Below, piece by piece: positions 8,698 through 15,894 of a stretch of 44,865 nucleotides of DNA. Below the pieces are notes generated by a model, which was not told the DNA's origin, searched no databases, and saw only the letters and a list, made by a program, of their open reading frames with translations. The stretch covers positions 1-44,865 of the forward strand of contig JAJTCN010000037.1 in assembly GCA_021323335.1 (NCBI GenBank). Direction: 5' to 3'. This DNA is from Ramlibacter sp. (GTDB taxonomy: Bacteria > Pseudomonadota > Gammaproteobacteria > Burkholderiales > Burkholderiaceae_C). A program made the position numbers and the translations under genes. The stretch's first letter is position 1. Each line of letters begins with the position of its first letter.

Positions 8698-8703
8698 TAA
8701 AAT
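8698..8703 (+). promoter_or_regulatory. putative leaderless -10 box of the Lrp gene (TAAAAT)
   Basis: TAAAAT ends 6 bases before the ATG at 8710, and no Shine-Dalgarno sequence is present. The surrounding 8620-8700 region is AT-rich for this genome and carries three related GCGTCCAT/ATGGATGC-like words (8622, 8640, 8654) that could be sites for the Lrp protein itself. Confidence 0.45.
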
Positions 8704-8709
8704 TGCGAA

Positions 8710-9216
8710 ATGCGAGATCCAGAGAAATCTTCGGACATCGACCAAGCCGACTTGGCGATCCTCGCGCAGCTCCAGGAAGACAGCTCGCTGAGCAACCTGG
8801 AACTGGCGAAGAAGGTGCACATCTCGCCGGCCACCTGCCTGCGGCGGGTCAAGCGGCTGTGGGACGCGGGCCTGATCGAGGGCGAGGTGGCGCTGCTCAG
8901 TCGCGAGCGGCTGGCCGCGACGCTGGGCCACGGCCTCGAAGCGGTGGTGGAGGTGTCGCTGGACCGCCAGGGCAGCGAGGAGCAGGAAGCCTTCGAAGCC
9001 CGGGTGATCGCGGACGACGCCGTGCAGCAGTGCTATCGCGTCTCGCCCGGGCCGGACTTCATCCTCATCGTCTATGCGCGCGACATGCCGGACTACCTGG
9101 CGCTGGCGCAGCGGCTGTTCACGAGCGACGCCAACGTGCGCAACGTCAAGGCCTTCTTCTCGGTGCGGCGCGCGAAGTTCAGGCCGCGCATCGCGCTGCC
9201 GCGCACGCCGCGCTGA
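8710..9216 (+). CDS. Lrp/AsnC family transcriptional regulator
   Basis: 168 residues. The N-terminal winged helix-turn-helix spans about 8-65 (DQADLAILAQLQEDSSLSN, then KKVHISPATCLRRVKRL as recognition helix). The C-terminal RAM/AsnC ligand-binding domain spans about 80-160 (VVEVSLDRQ, VSPGPDFILIVYARDM). Such proteins form octamers and sense amino acids or related metabolites. It is divergent from glmS and shares a 124-base region with it, so it may regulate itself and perhaps glmS; the target is inferred from position only. It ends 6 bases before the converging glmU stop. Confidence 0.9.
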   Translation: MRDPEKSSDIDQADLAILAQLQEDSSLSNLELAKKVHISPATCLRRVKRLWDAGLIEGEVALLSRERLAATLGHGLEAVVEVSLDRQGSEEQEAFEARVIADDAVQQCYRVSPGPDFILIVYARDMPDYLALAQRLFTSDANVRNVKAFFSVRRAKFRPRIALPRTPR

Positions 9217-9222
9217 CTCTGA

Positions 9223-10626
9223 CTATTTCTTCGCCGGCTTCTTCGGCCGCTCCCAGCCTTCCAGGCTGACCTGCCGCGCCCGCGCCACGGTCAGCTTGCC
9301 GGGCTCGGTGTTGCGGTTGATCACCGAGCCCGCGCCGATGGTGCCGCCCTGCCGCACCGTCACCGGCGCCACCAGCACGCAGTTGCTGCCGACGTGCACG
9401 TCGGCCTCGATGATGGTGCGGTTCTTGTTGGCGCCGTCGTAGTTGGCCGTGATGCTGCCGGCGCCGTAGTTGACGCGCTCGCCCACGGTGGAGTCGCCGA
9501 GGTAGGCCAGGTGGTTGGCCTTGGCGCCGCGCGCCATCGTCGAATTCTTCACTTCGACGAAGTTGCCGATGTGCACCTCCGGGCCCAGCTGCGCCCCTGG
9601 GCGCAGCCGCGCGAACGGCCCGACCAGCGCGCCCTCGCCGACTTCCACGCCGGCCTTCTCGCCGTCGATGTGGGTGAAGGCGTGGATCACCGCGCCGGCC
9701 GCGATGCGCGCGTTGGCGATGACGCAGTTCGGCCCGATGCGCACGTTGTCACCCAGGCTCACCTGCCCCTCGAACACGCAGTTGACGTCGATCTCGACGT
9801 CCTGCCCGCAGGCGAGCGTGCCGCGCAGGTCGAAGCGGGCGGGGTCCGCCAAGCGCACGCCCTGCTCCATCAGCGCATTGGCCTGCCGGCGCTGGAACGC
9901 GCGCTCCAGTTCCGCCAGTTGCACCGGGCTGTTGACGCCGTCCACCTCCACCTGCTCGGAGGCGGGCGCGGCGACGACCTCCACGCCATCCGCCGCCGCC
10001 AGCTTGACGATGTCGGTCAGGTAGTACTCGCCCTGGGCGTTGTCGTTGGTCAGGCGTGCGAGCCACCGCTTGAGTTGCGCGGAAGGCACGGCCATGAAGC
10101 CGGTGTAGACCTCGCGGATCGCGCGCTGCGCCGCGGTCGCATCCTTGTGCTCGACGATCGCCTGCACGGCGTCGCCGGACCGCACGATCCGGCCGTAGCC
10201 CGTGGGGTCGGCCATCTCCACCGTCAGCAAGGCGAGCCGGCTGCCGCCGCAGCGGTCCACCAGGGCCTGCAGGGTTGCGGGGCGAATGAGGGGCACGTCG
10301 CCGTTCAGGATCAGGGCGATGCCGTCGTCCGGCAGCACCGGCACGACCTGCTGCACCGCGTGCCCGGTGCCCAGCTGCGGCTCCTGCCGCACGAAGTCCG
10401 GCACCCGCTGGCCCGCCGCGGAGGCCGCGTCGGCCACCCAGCTTTCGACATCTGCGGCACCATGGCCGGTAATGACGATGGTTCGCCGCGCTTTCAGGGC
10501 TTGCGCCGTGTCGATCACGTGCTGGATCAGGGGCCGCCCGCCCAGCCGATGCAGCACCTTCGGCGTGCGGCTCTTCATCCGCGTTCCCTTGCCGGCCGCC
10601 ATCACGACCACGTCCACTGCGTTCAT
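9223..10626 (-). CDS. glmU: bifunctional N-acetylglucosamine-1-phosphate uridyltransferase / glucosamine-1-phosphate acetyltransferase
   Basis: 467 residues. It acetylates glucosamine-1-phosphate and couples it to UTP, giving UDP-GlcNAc. The N-terminal pyrophosphorylase domain (1 to about 230) begins with the nucleotide-binding motif MAAGKGTRMKSRTPK. The C-terminal left-handed beta-helix of hexapeptide repeats (about 255-450) carries the acetyltransferase site (conserved KNSTMARGAKANHLAYLGDS region). The C-terminal tail is basic (KKPAKK). GAAGGG lies 7 bases before the ATG. It lies in the same orientation as glmS, separated by the oppositely oriented Lrp gene. Confidence 0.96.
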   Translation of the reverse strand: MNAVDVVVMAAGKGTRMKSRTPKVLHRLGGRPLIQHVIDTAQALKARRTIVITGHGAADVESWVADAASAAGQRVPDFVRQEPQLGTGHAVQQVVPVLPDDGIALILNGDVPLIRPATLQALVDRCGGSRLALLTVEMADPTGYGRIVRSGDAVQAIVEHKDATAAQRAIREVYTGFMAVPSAQLKRWLARLTNDNAQGEYYLTDIVKLAAADGVEVVAAPASEQVEVDGVNSPVQLAELERAFQRRQANALMEQGVRLADPARFDLRGTLACGQDVEIDVNCVFEGQVSLGDNVRIGPNCVIANARIAAGAVIHAFTHIDGEKAGVEVGEGALVGPFARLRPGAQLGPEVHIGNFVEVKNSTMARGAKANHLAYLGDSTVGERVNYGAGSITANYDGANKNRTIIEADVHVGSNCVLVAPVTVRQGGTIGAGSVINRNTEPGKLTVARARQVSLEGWERPKKPAKK

Positions 10627-10644
10627 TCGCTACCCTTCCAGCCC

Positions 10645-11520
10645 ATGAAGTCGTTGCCTCGAATCGCAGCCATTATCCTTGCGCTCGCCCTTTCGCTGGG
10701 GCTGTCGGCGTGCAGCGCCATCAAGCTGGGCTACAGCACGCTGCCCGAGGTGGCCTTCTGGTGGCTCGACGGCTATGTCGATTTCCAGGAGGAGCAGGAG
10801 CCCGACGCCAGGCGCGAACTGGCGCGCCTGCACGACTGGCACCGGCGCGAGGAATTGCCGAAGCTGGTCGAGATCCTCGCCCGCATGGAGGGCCTGGCCG
10901 GCGCGGAGGTGACGCCGCAGCAGGCCTGCGAGGTGGTCGCGCAGGTGCAGGTGCGGATCGCGGCGGTGGCCGGGCAGGCTGCGGTGGGCGCGGGCGCGAT
11001 CGCGCCGACGATGACGGCCGGGCAGTTGCGCCACCTGGAGCGCAGGTACCGCAGCCGCAACGAGGATTTCTTCAAGGACTGGGTCAGCCGCCCGGTCCCC
11101 GAGCAGCACGAGAAGCGCTACGCGCTGATGCTGGATCGACTGGAAAGCATCTACGGCCGGCTCGAGGCCCCGCAGCGGACGGTGCTGCGGCAAGCCATGG
11201 AACGCTCGATGTACAACCCGGGCCGCATCCTGTCGGAGCGGCAGCGCTGGCAACAGGACTTGCTGCAGGCGTTGCGCCAGGCGTCGGCGCCGGACACCCC
11301 GCCGGCGACGGCCGCTGCCCTCGTGGCTGGCGCCTTGCAGCGCATGCAGCAGCCACCCGATGCGGAATACCGCGCGTGGCGCGACGCACTGATCCAGGAA
11401 AGCTGCCGCACGTTTTCAGCGGTGCACCAAGTCACCACGCCGGGCCAGCGCGAGCAGGCCGCGCGGCGGCTGCGGGCCTACCAGCGCGACCTGCGCGACC
11501 TCTACGCCGGCGCGCGCTGA
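10645..11520 (+). CDS. DUF6279 family lipoprotein
   Basis: 291 residues. A signal peptide with a lipobox (LSAC, Cys23 lipidated) predicts an envelope lipoprotein. The mature protein starts with the family-like segment IKLGYSTLPEVAFWWLDGYV and is then mainly helical and charged, with Arg/Glu-rich stretches (RHLERRYRSRNEDFFKDW). Function is unknown in the family. The start at 10645 lies only 18 bases from the divergent glmU start, so its promoter must overlap glmU. An open frame extends upstream to 9394, but that part is a shadow of glmU. Confidence 0.8.
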   Translation: MKSLPRIAAIILALALSLGLSACSAIKLGYSTLPEVAFWWLDGYVDFQEEQEPDARRELARLHDWHRREELPKLVEILARMEGLAGAEVTPQQACEVVAQVQVRIAAVAGQAAVGAGAIAPTMTAGQLRHLERRYRSRNEDFFKDWVSRPVPEQHEKRYALMLDRLESIYGRLEAPQRTVLRQAMERSMYNPGRILSERQRWQQDLLQALRQASAPDTPPATAAALVAGALQRMQQPPDAEYRAWRDALIQESCRTFSAVHQVTTPGQREQAARRLRAYQRDLRDLYAGAR

Positions 11521-11542
11521 GCGCGGGCGCGGCGGGGGTGCG

Positions 11543-11857
11543 TCAGCGCTCGCCGCGCGAGTGCGACTTGCCTTCGCGCTCGGCCGCCTCGAGGTCGCGC
11601 GCTTCCGAGTCGGAGCGCGGCTTGGCGGCCTTGGCGTCGGCGTCGACGTCGGCCTTGTCCAGGTAGTCCTTGATGTTCTTCTGGTAGTCGCGGGTGGCGC
11701 TGTAGCTGCCCTCGCCTTCCACCTTGCCGTCCGCCTGGCCTTGTTGCGCCTGGCCGCGCGACTGGAAGTCGGTGCGGCCGGATTGCTGCTGTTGCGGGTC
11801 GCTTTCGCGTTGCGGTTGCTGCTGCAGGATGCGCGGCGTGGACTTGTCTTCAGGCAT
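11543..11857 (-). CDS. small hydrophilic Gln-rich protein
   Basis: 104 residues, with no hydrophobic segment and almost no aromatic residues. The N-terminal half is rich in Gln (LQQQPQRESDPQQQQSG); the C-terminal half is highly charged (ATRDYQKNIKDYLDKADVD, then Asp/Glu/Arg/Lys). It is predicted to be disordered with a short helix. AGGAG sits 6 bases before the ATG, so the start is well supported despite the small size. I do not recognise a function; composition resembles stress-related hydrophilins, which is only a comparison. It is downstream of the palindrome at 11971-12088 and converges with the lipoprotein gene. Confidence 0.65.
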   Translation of the reverse strand: MPEDKSTPRILQQQPQRESDPQQQQSGRTDFQSRGQAQQGQADGKVEGEGSYSATRDYQKNIKDYLDKADVDADAKAAKPRSDSEARDLEAAEREGKSHSRGER

Positions 11858-11970
11858 GGTTGCTCCTCTGGATTGCGGCGCGATCGCGCCATCTGTCCAG
11901 CTTAGGAACGGGGCCTTGCGCCCGGTGTCGTCCGGTGGGATTGGGCGGTGTCGGTGCGCGCCTACGCAGC

Positions 11971-12088
11971 GCTGGGGTTCGGCTGCGCGCTCACCGCCAG
12001 CCTACGGGGGACACGCCTGCGTCCATCAACCTACCGGGGGGACGCGCGTTCTCGTAGGCTGGCGGTGAGCGCGCAGCCGAACCCCAGC
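11971..12088. repeat. long perfect palindromic repeat (36-bp arms), copy 1 of a REP-like family
   Basis: Left arm 11971-12006 and right arm 12053-12088 are exact reverse complements over 36 bases, with a 46-base loop (12007-12052) that itself holds imperfect repeats. The right arm reads GTAGG, then a short variable part, then GGTGAGCGCGCAGCCGAACC, a core shared with the palindrome at 41305-41381. It lies in the 240-base gap 11858-12097, ending 9 bases before the stop codon of the metallo-hydrolase gene. No gene is present in this gap. Confidence 0.9.
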
Positions 12089-12097
12089 AACAGCGAA

Positions 12098-13087
12098 TCA
12101 CCCCTGCAACGAAGCCCACATCTCCTTGTCCCGCTCCGCCGTCCAGATGCGCGGGTTCTTCAGGCCCTTCGCCTCGTCGTAGGCACGGGTCACGTCGAAG
12201 GGCAGGCAATGCTCGTAGATGAACACGTTGCCGAACACCGGGTCCATCGCCTTGCGGGTGTGCGCCATGGCGGCGCGCAGGTCCATGTTGGCGGCGGCGG
12301 CCTCCTTGGCGCACTGGAACAGCGTCTCGACCCAGCGCTTGGTGTAGTCGAGCGCCAGGTTCACGTTGGCATTGCCCTTCATCGCCTCGCCGCGGCCCGG
12401 CACCAGCGCCTCGGCGCGCAGCGCGCGCAACGCCTCCAGCGTGGCCGGCCATTCCTCCAGCTGCGCGTCGCCGGTGTAGACGCCGGCGTTGTATTCCACC
12501 AGGTCGCCGGAGAACAGCACCTTCTCCTCTTCCACCCAGGCGATGGTGTCGCCGCGCGTGTGGCCGGGGCCGGGCGACCAGATCTGCACCCGCACGCCGC
12601 CCAGGTCCACCGACAGCTTGCCCGGCACTTCGCCGCGCACCGGGTCGCCGCCGCCGATCACCATCGTCGGCCAGGTCAGGCCCGGCACGGTCTCGGCGTT
12701 GCGGAACAGGCGCGGGAAGCGGTCCATCTCGGACTGCATGTCCTCCTTGCCGCGCTCGACGATCAGCTCGTAGGTGCCCTGGCTCGCGATGATTTCCGTG
12801 GCGCCCTCGGCCGCATAGGCGCTGGCGCCCAGCACGCGCACGGCGTGGTAGTGCGTGAGCAGCACGTACTTGATCGGCTTGTCGCTGACGGTGCGGATGC
12901 GCGCGATCAGGTCGCGCGCCATCGCCGGCGTCGCCGTGGCGTCGCTGACCATGATGAACTTGTCGCCGATGATCACGCCCGAATTGGGGTCTCCTTCGGC
13001 GGTGTACGCCCAGCAATGCGGCGACAGCTGCTCGAAGGTGATTTTCTTGTCGGCCAGGTCGGACTGGCTCGCGAATGCTTTGGTCAT
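12098..13087 (-). CDS. metallo-beta-lactamase-fold hydrolase with altered second metal site
   Basis: 329 residues, cytoplasmic. The MBL fold is clear: LTHYHAVR (79-84), GPGHTRGD (H176), and LFSGD (D195). The canonical HxHxDH is here H79-Y-H81-A-V83-R84, and the last His of the fold is replaced by R232 (PGRGEAM). The first zinc site (H79, H81, H176) is therefore intact, while three of the four ligands of the second site are lost. The substrate is unknown. The C-terminal helical part (about 240-329) is extra. Its ATG overlaps the stop of gluconokinase by 4 bases, so the two are coupled. Confidence 0.85.
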   Translation of the reverse strand: MTKAFASQSDLADKKITFEQLSPHCWAYTAEGDPNSGVIIGDKFIMVSDATATPAMARDLIARIRTVSDKPIKYVLLTHYHAVRVLGASAYAAEGATEIIASQGTYELIVERGKEDMQSEMDRFPRLFRNAETVPGLTWPTMVIGGGDPVRGEVPGKLSVDLGGVRVQIWSPGPGHTRGDTIAWVEEEKVLFSGDLVEYNAGVYTGDAQLEEWPATLEALRALRAEALVPGRGEAMKGNANVNLALDYTKRWVETLFQCAKEAAAANMDLRAAMAHTRKAMDPVFGNVFIYEHCLPFDVTRAYDEAKGLKNPRIWTAERDKEMWASLQG

Positions 13088-13632
13088 GGTGTTCCTGCGG
13101 AAGGGGCGGCAGCCCCGATTTTGAACCAACGCTCGGCATCGTCGACGATGCGGTCGATGTGCTGGGTGGCGTCCGTGACGTGCACGCCTGCTTCGCCGGC
13201 CGGGTCTTCCAGCGCCTCGAACTGGCTGGCCACCAGGCTGGGCGGATAGAAGTGGTCTGTGCGGGCGGCCACGCGCTCCATGGCCTGGTGCTGCGACAGG
13301 GCCAGGTGCAGGAAGCACAGGTCGGGCACCGCGGCACGCAGCATGTCGCGGTAGGAACGCTTCAAGGCCGAGCAGGTGAGCACCGCGCCGCGCGGCTGCG
13401 CCTGCAGCTCCTGCCCCAGCCGCCGCAACCAGTCGGCGCGGTCGTCGTCGGTGAGCGGCACGCCCTCGCGCATCTTCCGGATGTTGCGCTCCGGGTGGAA
13501 ATCGTCGCCCTCCACGAGGCCGATGCCCATGCGCTGCGCCAGCAGCGCGCCGACCAGCGACTTGCCGCAGCCGGCAACGCCCATCACGACGACATGGAGC
13601 GGACGGGAAACGGGCGCGGGAGTGGCAGGCAT
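13084..13632 (-). CDS. gntK: gluconokinase
   Basis: 182 residues. It phosphorylates D-gluconate to 6-phosphogluconate with ATP, feeding the pentose phosphate or Entner-Doudoroff pathways. The P-loop is GVAGCGKS (about 18-25), followed by the family motif EGDDFHPERNIRKMREGVPLTDDDR, CSALKRSYRD, and a lid region ending RTDHFYPPSLVASQFEALE. The ATG at 13632 is preferred because it gives the usual length and a CATAAT box ends 7 bases upstream; an in-frame ATG at 13656 would add 8 residues. It overlaps the downstream hydrolase by 4 bases. Confidence 0.9.
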   Translation of the reverse strand: MPATPAPVSRPLHVVVMGVAGCGKSLVGALLAQRMGIGLVEGDDFHPERNIRKMREGVPLTDDDRADWLRRLGQELQAQPRGAVLTCSALKRSYRDMLRAAVPDLCFLHLALSQHQAMERVAARTDHFYPPSLVASQFEALEDPAGEAGVHVTDATQHIDRIVDDAERWFKIGAAAPSAGTP

Positions 13633-13639
13633 GGCGGCG

Positions 13640-13645
13640 ATTATG
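13640..13645 (-). promoter_or_regulatory. putative leaderless -10 box of gluconokinase (CATAAT)
   Basis: CATAAT on the minus strand ends 7 bases before the ATG at 13632. No ribosome binding site is visible. It would produce a nearly leaderless mRNA for the two-gene unit. Confidence 0.4.
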
Positions 13646-13669
13646 GTCGCCGCCATGCGCCACCCCGGC

Positions 13670-14176
13670 TCAACCGGGCGCGCCGTGCGGGCGCCTGCCG
13701 GGCAGGCCGCGGCTGCCGCCGCGCACCAGGTCCCAGGCCAGGTGCGCCACGCCGCCGGCCAGCTGGCCGAGCGCGCGCAACCCCAGGCCCACGGCGGCCC
13801 GCAGGTCGGCCAGCGGCTGCAGCACGATGGCGGGGTTCAGGCGCGGCCGCGCGGCTGGCTGCGGCGCGGGGGCGAACACCGGGTCCCAGGCGAAGTACGA
13901 GGCGGTCTCGCGCGACCAGGTCTCGATCACCACGCGCTGGCCGGCCCGCACGTACATCGCACGGCCGACCTCCAGCACGTGGTCCCCGGAGTCGGAGGGG
14001 CCGACGCCGTGGGGTCCGTCGATGGTCGCCCACACCCGGCCATGGGCGATGCGCAGGATGCCGTCGGTCGTCGGACGCAGCGTCACCGCGCGGCCGCGCG
14101 CCAGTTTCCAGGTGCCCGGCAGCGGCGTGGCGGGGGCGGACTGGAGCGAGTGGGCGGTGGTGGAAGCAGCGGTCAT
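13670..14176 (-). CDS. DUF2917 domain protein
   Basis: 168 residues, with no signal peptide. The DUF2917 domain covers about 22-90 (GTWKLARGRAVTLRP, ILRIAHGRVWATIDGP, DHVLEVGRAMYVRAGQRVVIE), a small cupin-like beta domain of unknown role. A Pro/Ala-rich linker follows, then a hydrophobic helical tail (AAVGLGLRALGQLAGGVAHL) that could touch the membrane. CGGAGAA 6 bases before the ATG at 14176 supports this start over the ATG at 14197. It is divergent from a LysR regulator, an arrangement I recall in other Burkholderiales, so the regulator may control it. Confidence 0.8.
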   Translation of the reverse strand: MTAASTTAHSLQSAPATPLPGTWKLARGRAVTLRPTTDGILRIAHGRVWATIDGPHGVGPSDSGDHVLEVGRAMYVRAGQRVVIETWSRETASYFAWDPVFAPAPQPAARPRLNPAIVLQPLADLRAAVGLGLRALGQLAGGVAHLAWDLVRGGSRGLPGRRPHGAPG

Positions 14177-14291
14177 GGCGTTCTCCGGCGATGGCATTTC
14201 GGAATGAGATGATCGTCCACGCCCGCTTGGCGGTCCAATGAAATCCAGCTACGCTATTGATTCCGGATCCGCATCAATCCCCGAGCCGCCC

Positions 14292-15275
14292 ATGCAGCAT
14301 TCGCAGACCCATTTGCGCACCCGCCCGATCTCCGCCGGCCACTTGCGGGCCTTCGAGGCCGTCGCGCGCCACCTGAATTTCCGCGCCGCCGCGGAGGAGA
14401 TGGCGCTCACGCAGTCGGCCGTCAGCCGGCAGATCCAGTCGCTGGAAGAGGAGGTCGGCGTGTCGCTGTTCCTGCGGCACACGCGGGCCGTGGAACTCAC
14501 CGGCGCGGGAGCGCAGCTGCTGATGGCCGTGTCGCAGTCGCTGCCGCGCATCGACAACACCGTGCGGCAGATCCGCCAGAGCGCGGGCCGCCGGTCGGTG
14601 GCGCTCACCACCTTCGCTTCCTTCGCCTCGATGTGGCTGATCCCGCGGCTGGAGCAGTTCCAGCGCGACAACCCGGACATCGACATCCGCATCGACGCCA
14701 GCGACTCCATGCTGGACCTGGAGGTGGCCGACGTCGACATGGCGCTGCGCTACGGACCCATGGGGTCGATGCCGCCGCAGGCGATCCGCCTGTTCGGCGA
14801 ACAGCTCACGCCAGTGGTCAGCCCGTGGCTGCTCAAGGGCGGGGCGGTGCTGGCGAAGCCGGCCGATGTCGCGCAGTTCACCCTGATCGAAGCCGGCGAT
14901 GCGCACCAGACGCACCTGGAGTGGCTGACGTGGCGGCGCTGGTTCGACGAGCATGGTCTGTCGAAGCTGCAGCCCAAGCGCTGGCTCTATTTCAACTACG
15001 CCTACCAGATGGTCCAGGCCGCGCTCACCGGCCAGGGCGTGGTGCTCGCCCGCCTGCCCCTGGTGGCCGAGAGCCTGGCCAACGGCGACCTGCTGGAGCC
15101 CCTGCCCCAGCTGCGGATGGATTCGCCGATGGCCTATTGGCTGATCATCGGCCCGCGCACCCCGCAGCGGCCGGAGGTGCGGGCCTTCTGCGACTGGCTC
15201 ATGACCCAGAGCCGCATCACCCGCCAGGTGATCGGCGAGGTGCCGGACCCGGATACCGTGGACGACATGGATTGA
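14292..15275 (+). CDS. LysR family transcriptional regulator (GcvA-like)
   Basis: 327 residues. The winged helix-turn-helix lies at about 14-72 (LRAFEAVARHLNFRAAAEEMALTQSAVSRQIQSLEEEVG). A periplasmic-binding-protein-like effector domain follows (about 95-300), with the GcvA-type FASFASMWLIPRL at its start. The effector is unknown. It is divergent from DUF2917, which is its likely target together with itself. The start at 14292 is chosen because MQHSQTHLRTRP leads directly into the DNA-binding domain; an ATG at 14238 would add 18 residues and cannot be excluded. Confidence 0.9.
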   Translation: MQHSQTHLRTRPISAGHLRAFEAVARHLNFRAAAEEMALTQSAVSRQIQSLEEEVGVSLFLRHTRAVELTGAGAQLLMAVSQSLPRIDNTVRQIRQSAGRRSVALTTFASFASMWLIPRLEQFQRDNPDIDIRIDASDSMLDLEVADVDMALRYGPMGSMPPQAIRLFGEQLTPVVSPWLLKGGAVLAKPADVAQFTLIEAGDAHQTHLEWLTWRRWFDEHGLSKLQPKRWLYFNYAYQMVQAALTGQGVVLARLPLVAESLANGDLLEPLPQLRMDSPMAYWLIIGPRTPQRPEVRAFCDWLMTQSRITRQVIGEVPDPDTVDDMD

Positions 15276-15285
15276 GGGCCGGGGA

Positions 15286-15885
15286 CTAATCCTCGTCCAG
15301 CTCCATCGGCCACACCGCCCCCATCTCGTTGAGGATCGCGTCCAGCGCCACGTCGTGCGGCTCCGGCTGCAGGTTGGGCAGGAAGCCGGCCGCGAAGCCC
15401 AGCCCGACGGTGTACGGCTTCGGCCGCAGCTGGGCCAGGGTGCGGTCGTAGAAGCCGCCGCCATACCCCAGGCGGTAGCCGCCCACGCCGTAGCCGACGC
15501 ACGGCACGAACAGCAAGGTTGGCACCACGACCTCCGTGTCCTTCGGTTTTGGGATACCGTAGGCGTCTTCCTCCATCGGGCAACCCGGGAACCATGCGTG
15601 GAACTTCAGGGTCCGATGGAGCTTGTCCACCACCGGCAGGCCGATGCGACGCAGCTGCGGCTGGTCGAGCAGCTCGCCGTCTTCCTTCCACCGATGCAGC
15701 GCCGGCAGCGGGTCGAATTCGCCCTTGATCGGCCAGTAGGCGCCGATCACGGTGTCGGGGCGGCCCACCAGCCAGATCCGCATCACCCGCTGGAGTTGCT
15801 CGGCGCGGTGGTGACGGTCCGGCATGGCCAGCCGCTGCTCGATCAGCTTTTTGCGCACCAGCTTTTTTTGATCCGAACTGTCCAT
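15286..15885 (-). CDS. 5-formyltetrahydrofolate cyclo-ligase
   Basis: 199 residues, the usual size. It converts 5-formyl-THF to 5,10-methenyl-THF with ATP in folate metabolism. Family marks are the Lys/Arg-rich N-terminus (LVRKKLIEQR), a substrate loop (IGAYWPIKGEFDP), LLFVPCVGYG, and the phosphate-binding GGYRLGYGGGFYDRTLA. The start codon lies only 9 bases from the divergent slt start, and the first three bases of a CATAAT box for slt are the start codon of this gene. No good ribosome binding site is visible. Confidence 0.93.
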   Translation of the reverse strand: MDSSDQKKLVRKKLIEQRLAMPDRHHRAEQLQRVMRIWLVGRPDTVIGAYWPIKGEFDPLPALHRWKEDGELLDQPQLRRIGLPVVDKLHRTLKFHAWFPGCPMEEDAYGIPKPKDTEVVVPTLLFVPCVGYGVGGYRLGYGGGFYDRTLAQLRPKPYTVGLGFAAGFLPNLQPEPHDVALDAILNEMGAVWPMELDED

Positions 15886-15888
15886 AAT
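15883..15888 (+). promoter_or_regulatory. putative leaderless -10 box of slt (CATAAT)
   Basis: CATAAT ends 6 bases before the slt ATG and overlaps the start codon of the divergent folate gene. No Shine-Dalgarno sequence precedes slt. Confidence 0.4.
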
Positions 15889-15894
15889 TTCCCG

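Noticed and set aside
8586..8709. glmS ribozyme or riboswitch upstream of glmS
   Set aside because: The gap is too short and lacks the known core; these elements are typical of Firmicutes.
11416..11892. 158-residue minus-strand frame overlapping the small Gln-rich gene
   Set aside because: It is Arg/Thr/Ser/Pro-rich shadow sequence; the 104-residue frame has the ribosome binding site and the more protein-like composition.
11858..12097. CRISPR array, IS end or tRNA in the longest gap
   Set aside because: Only one palindrome is present; there are no regularly spaced repeats, no transposase and no cloverleaf.
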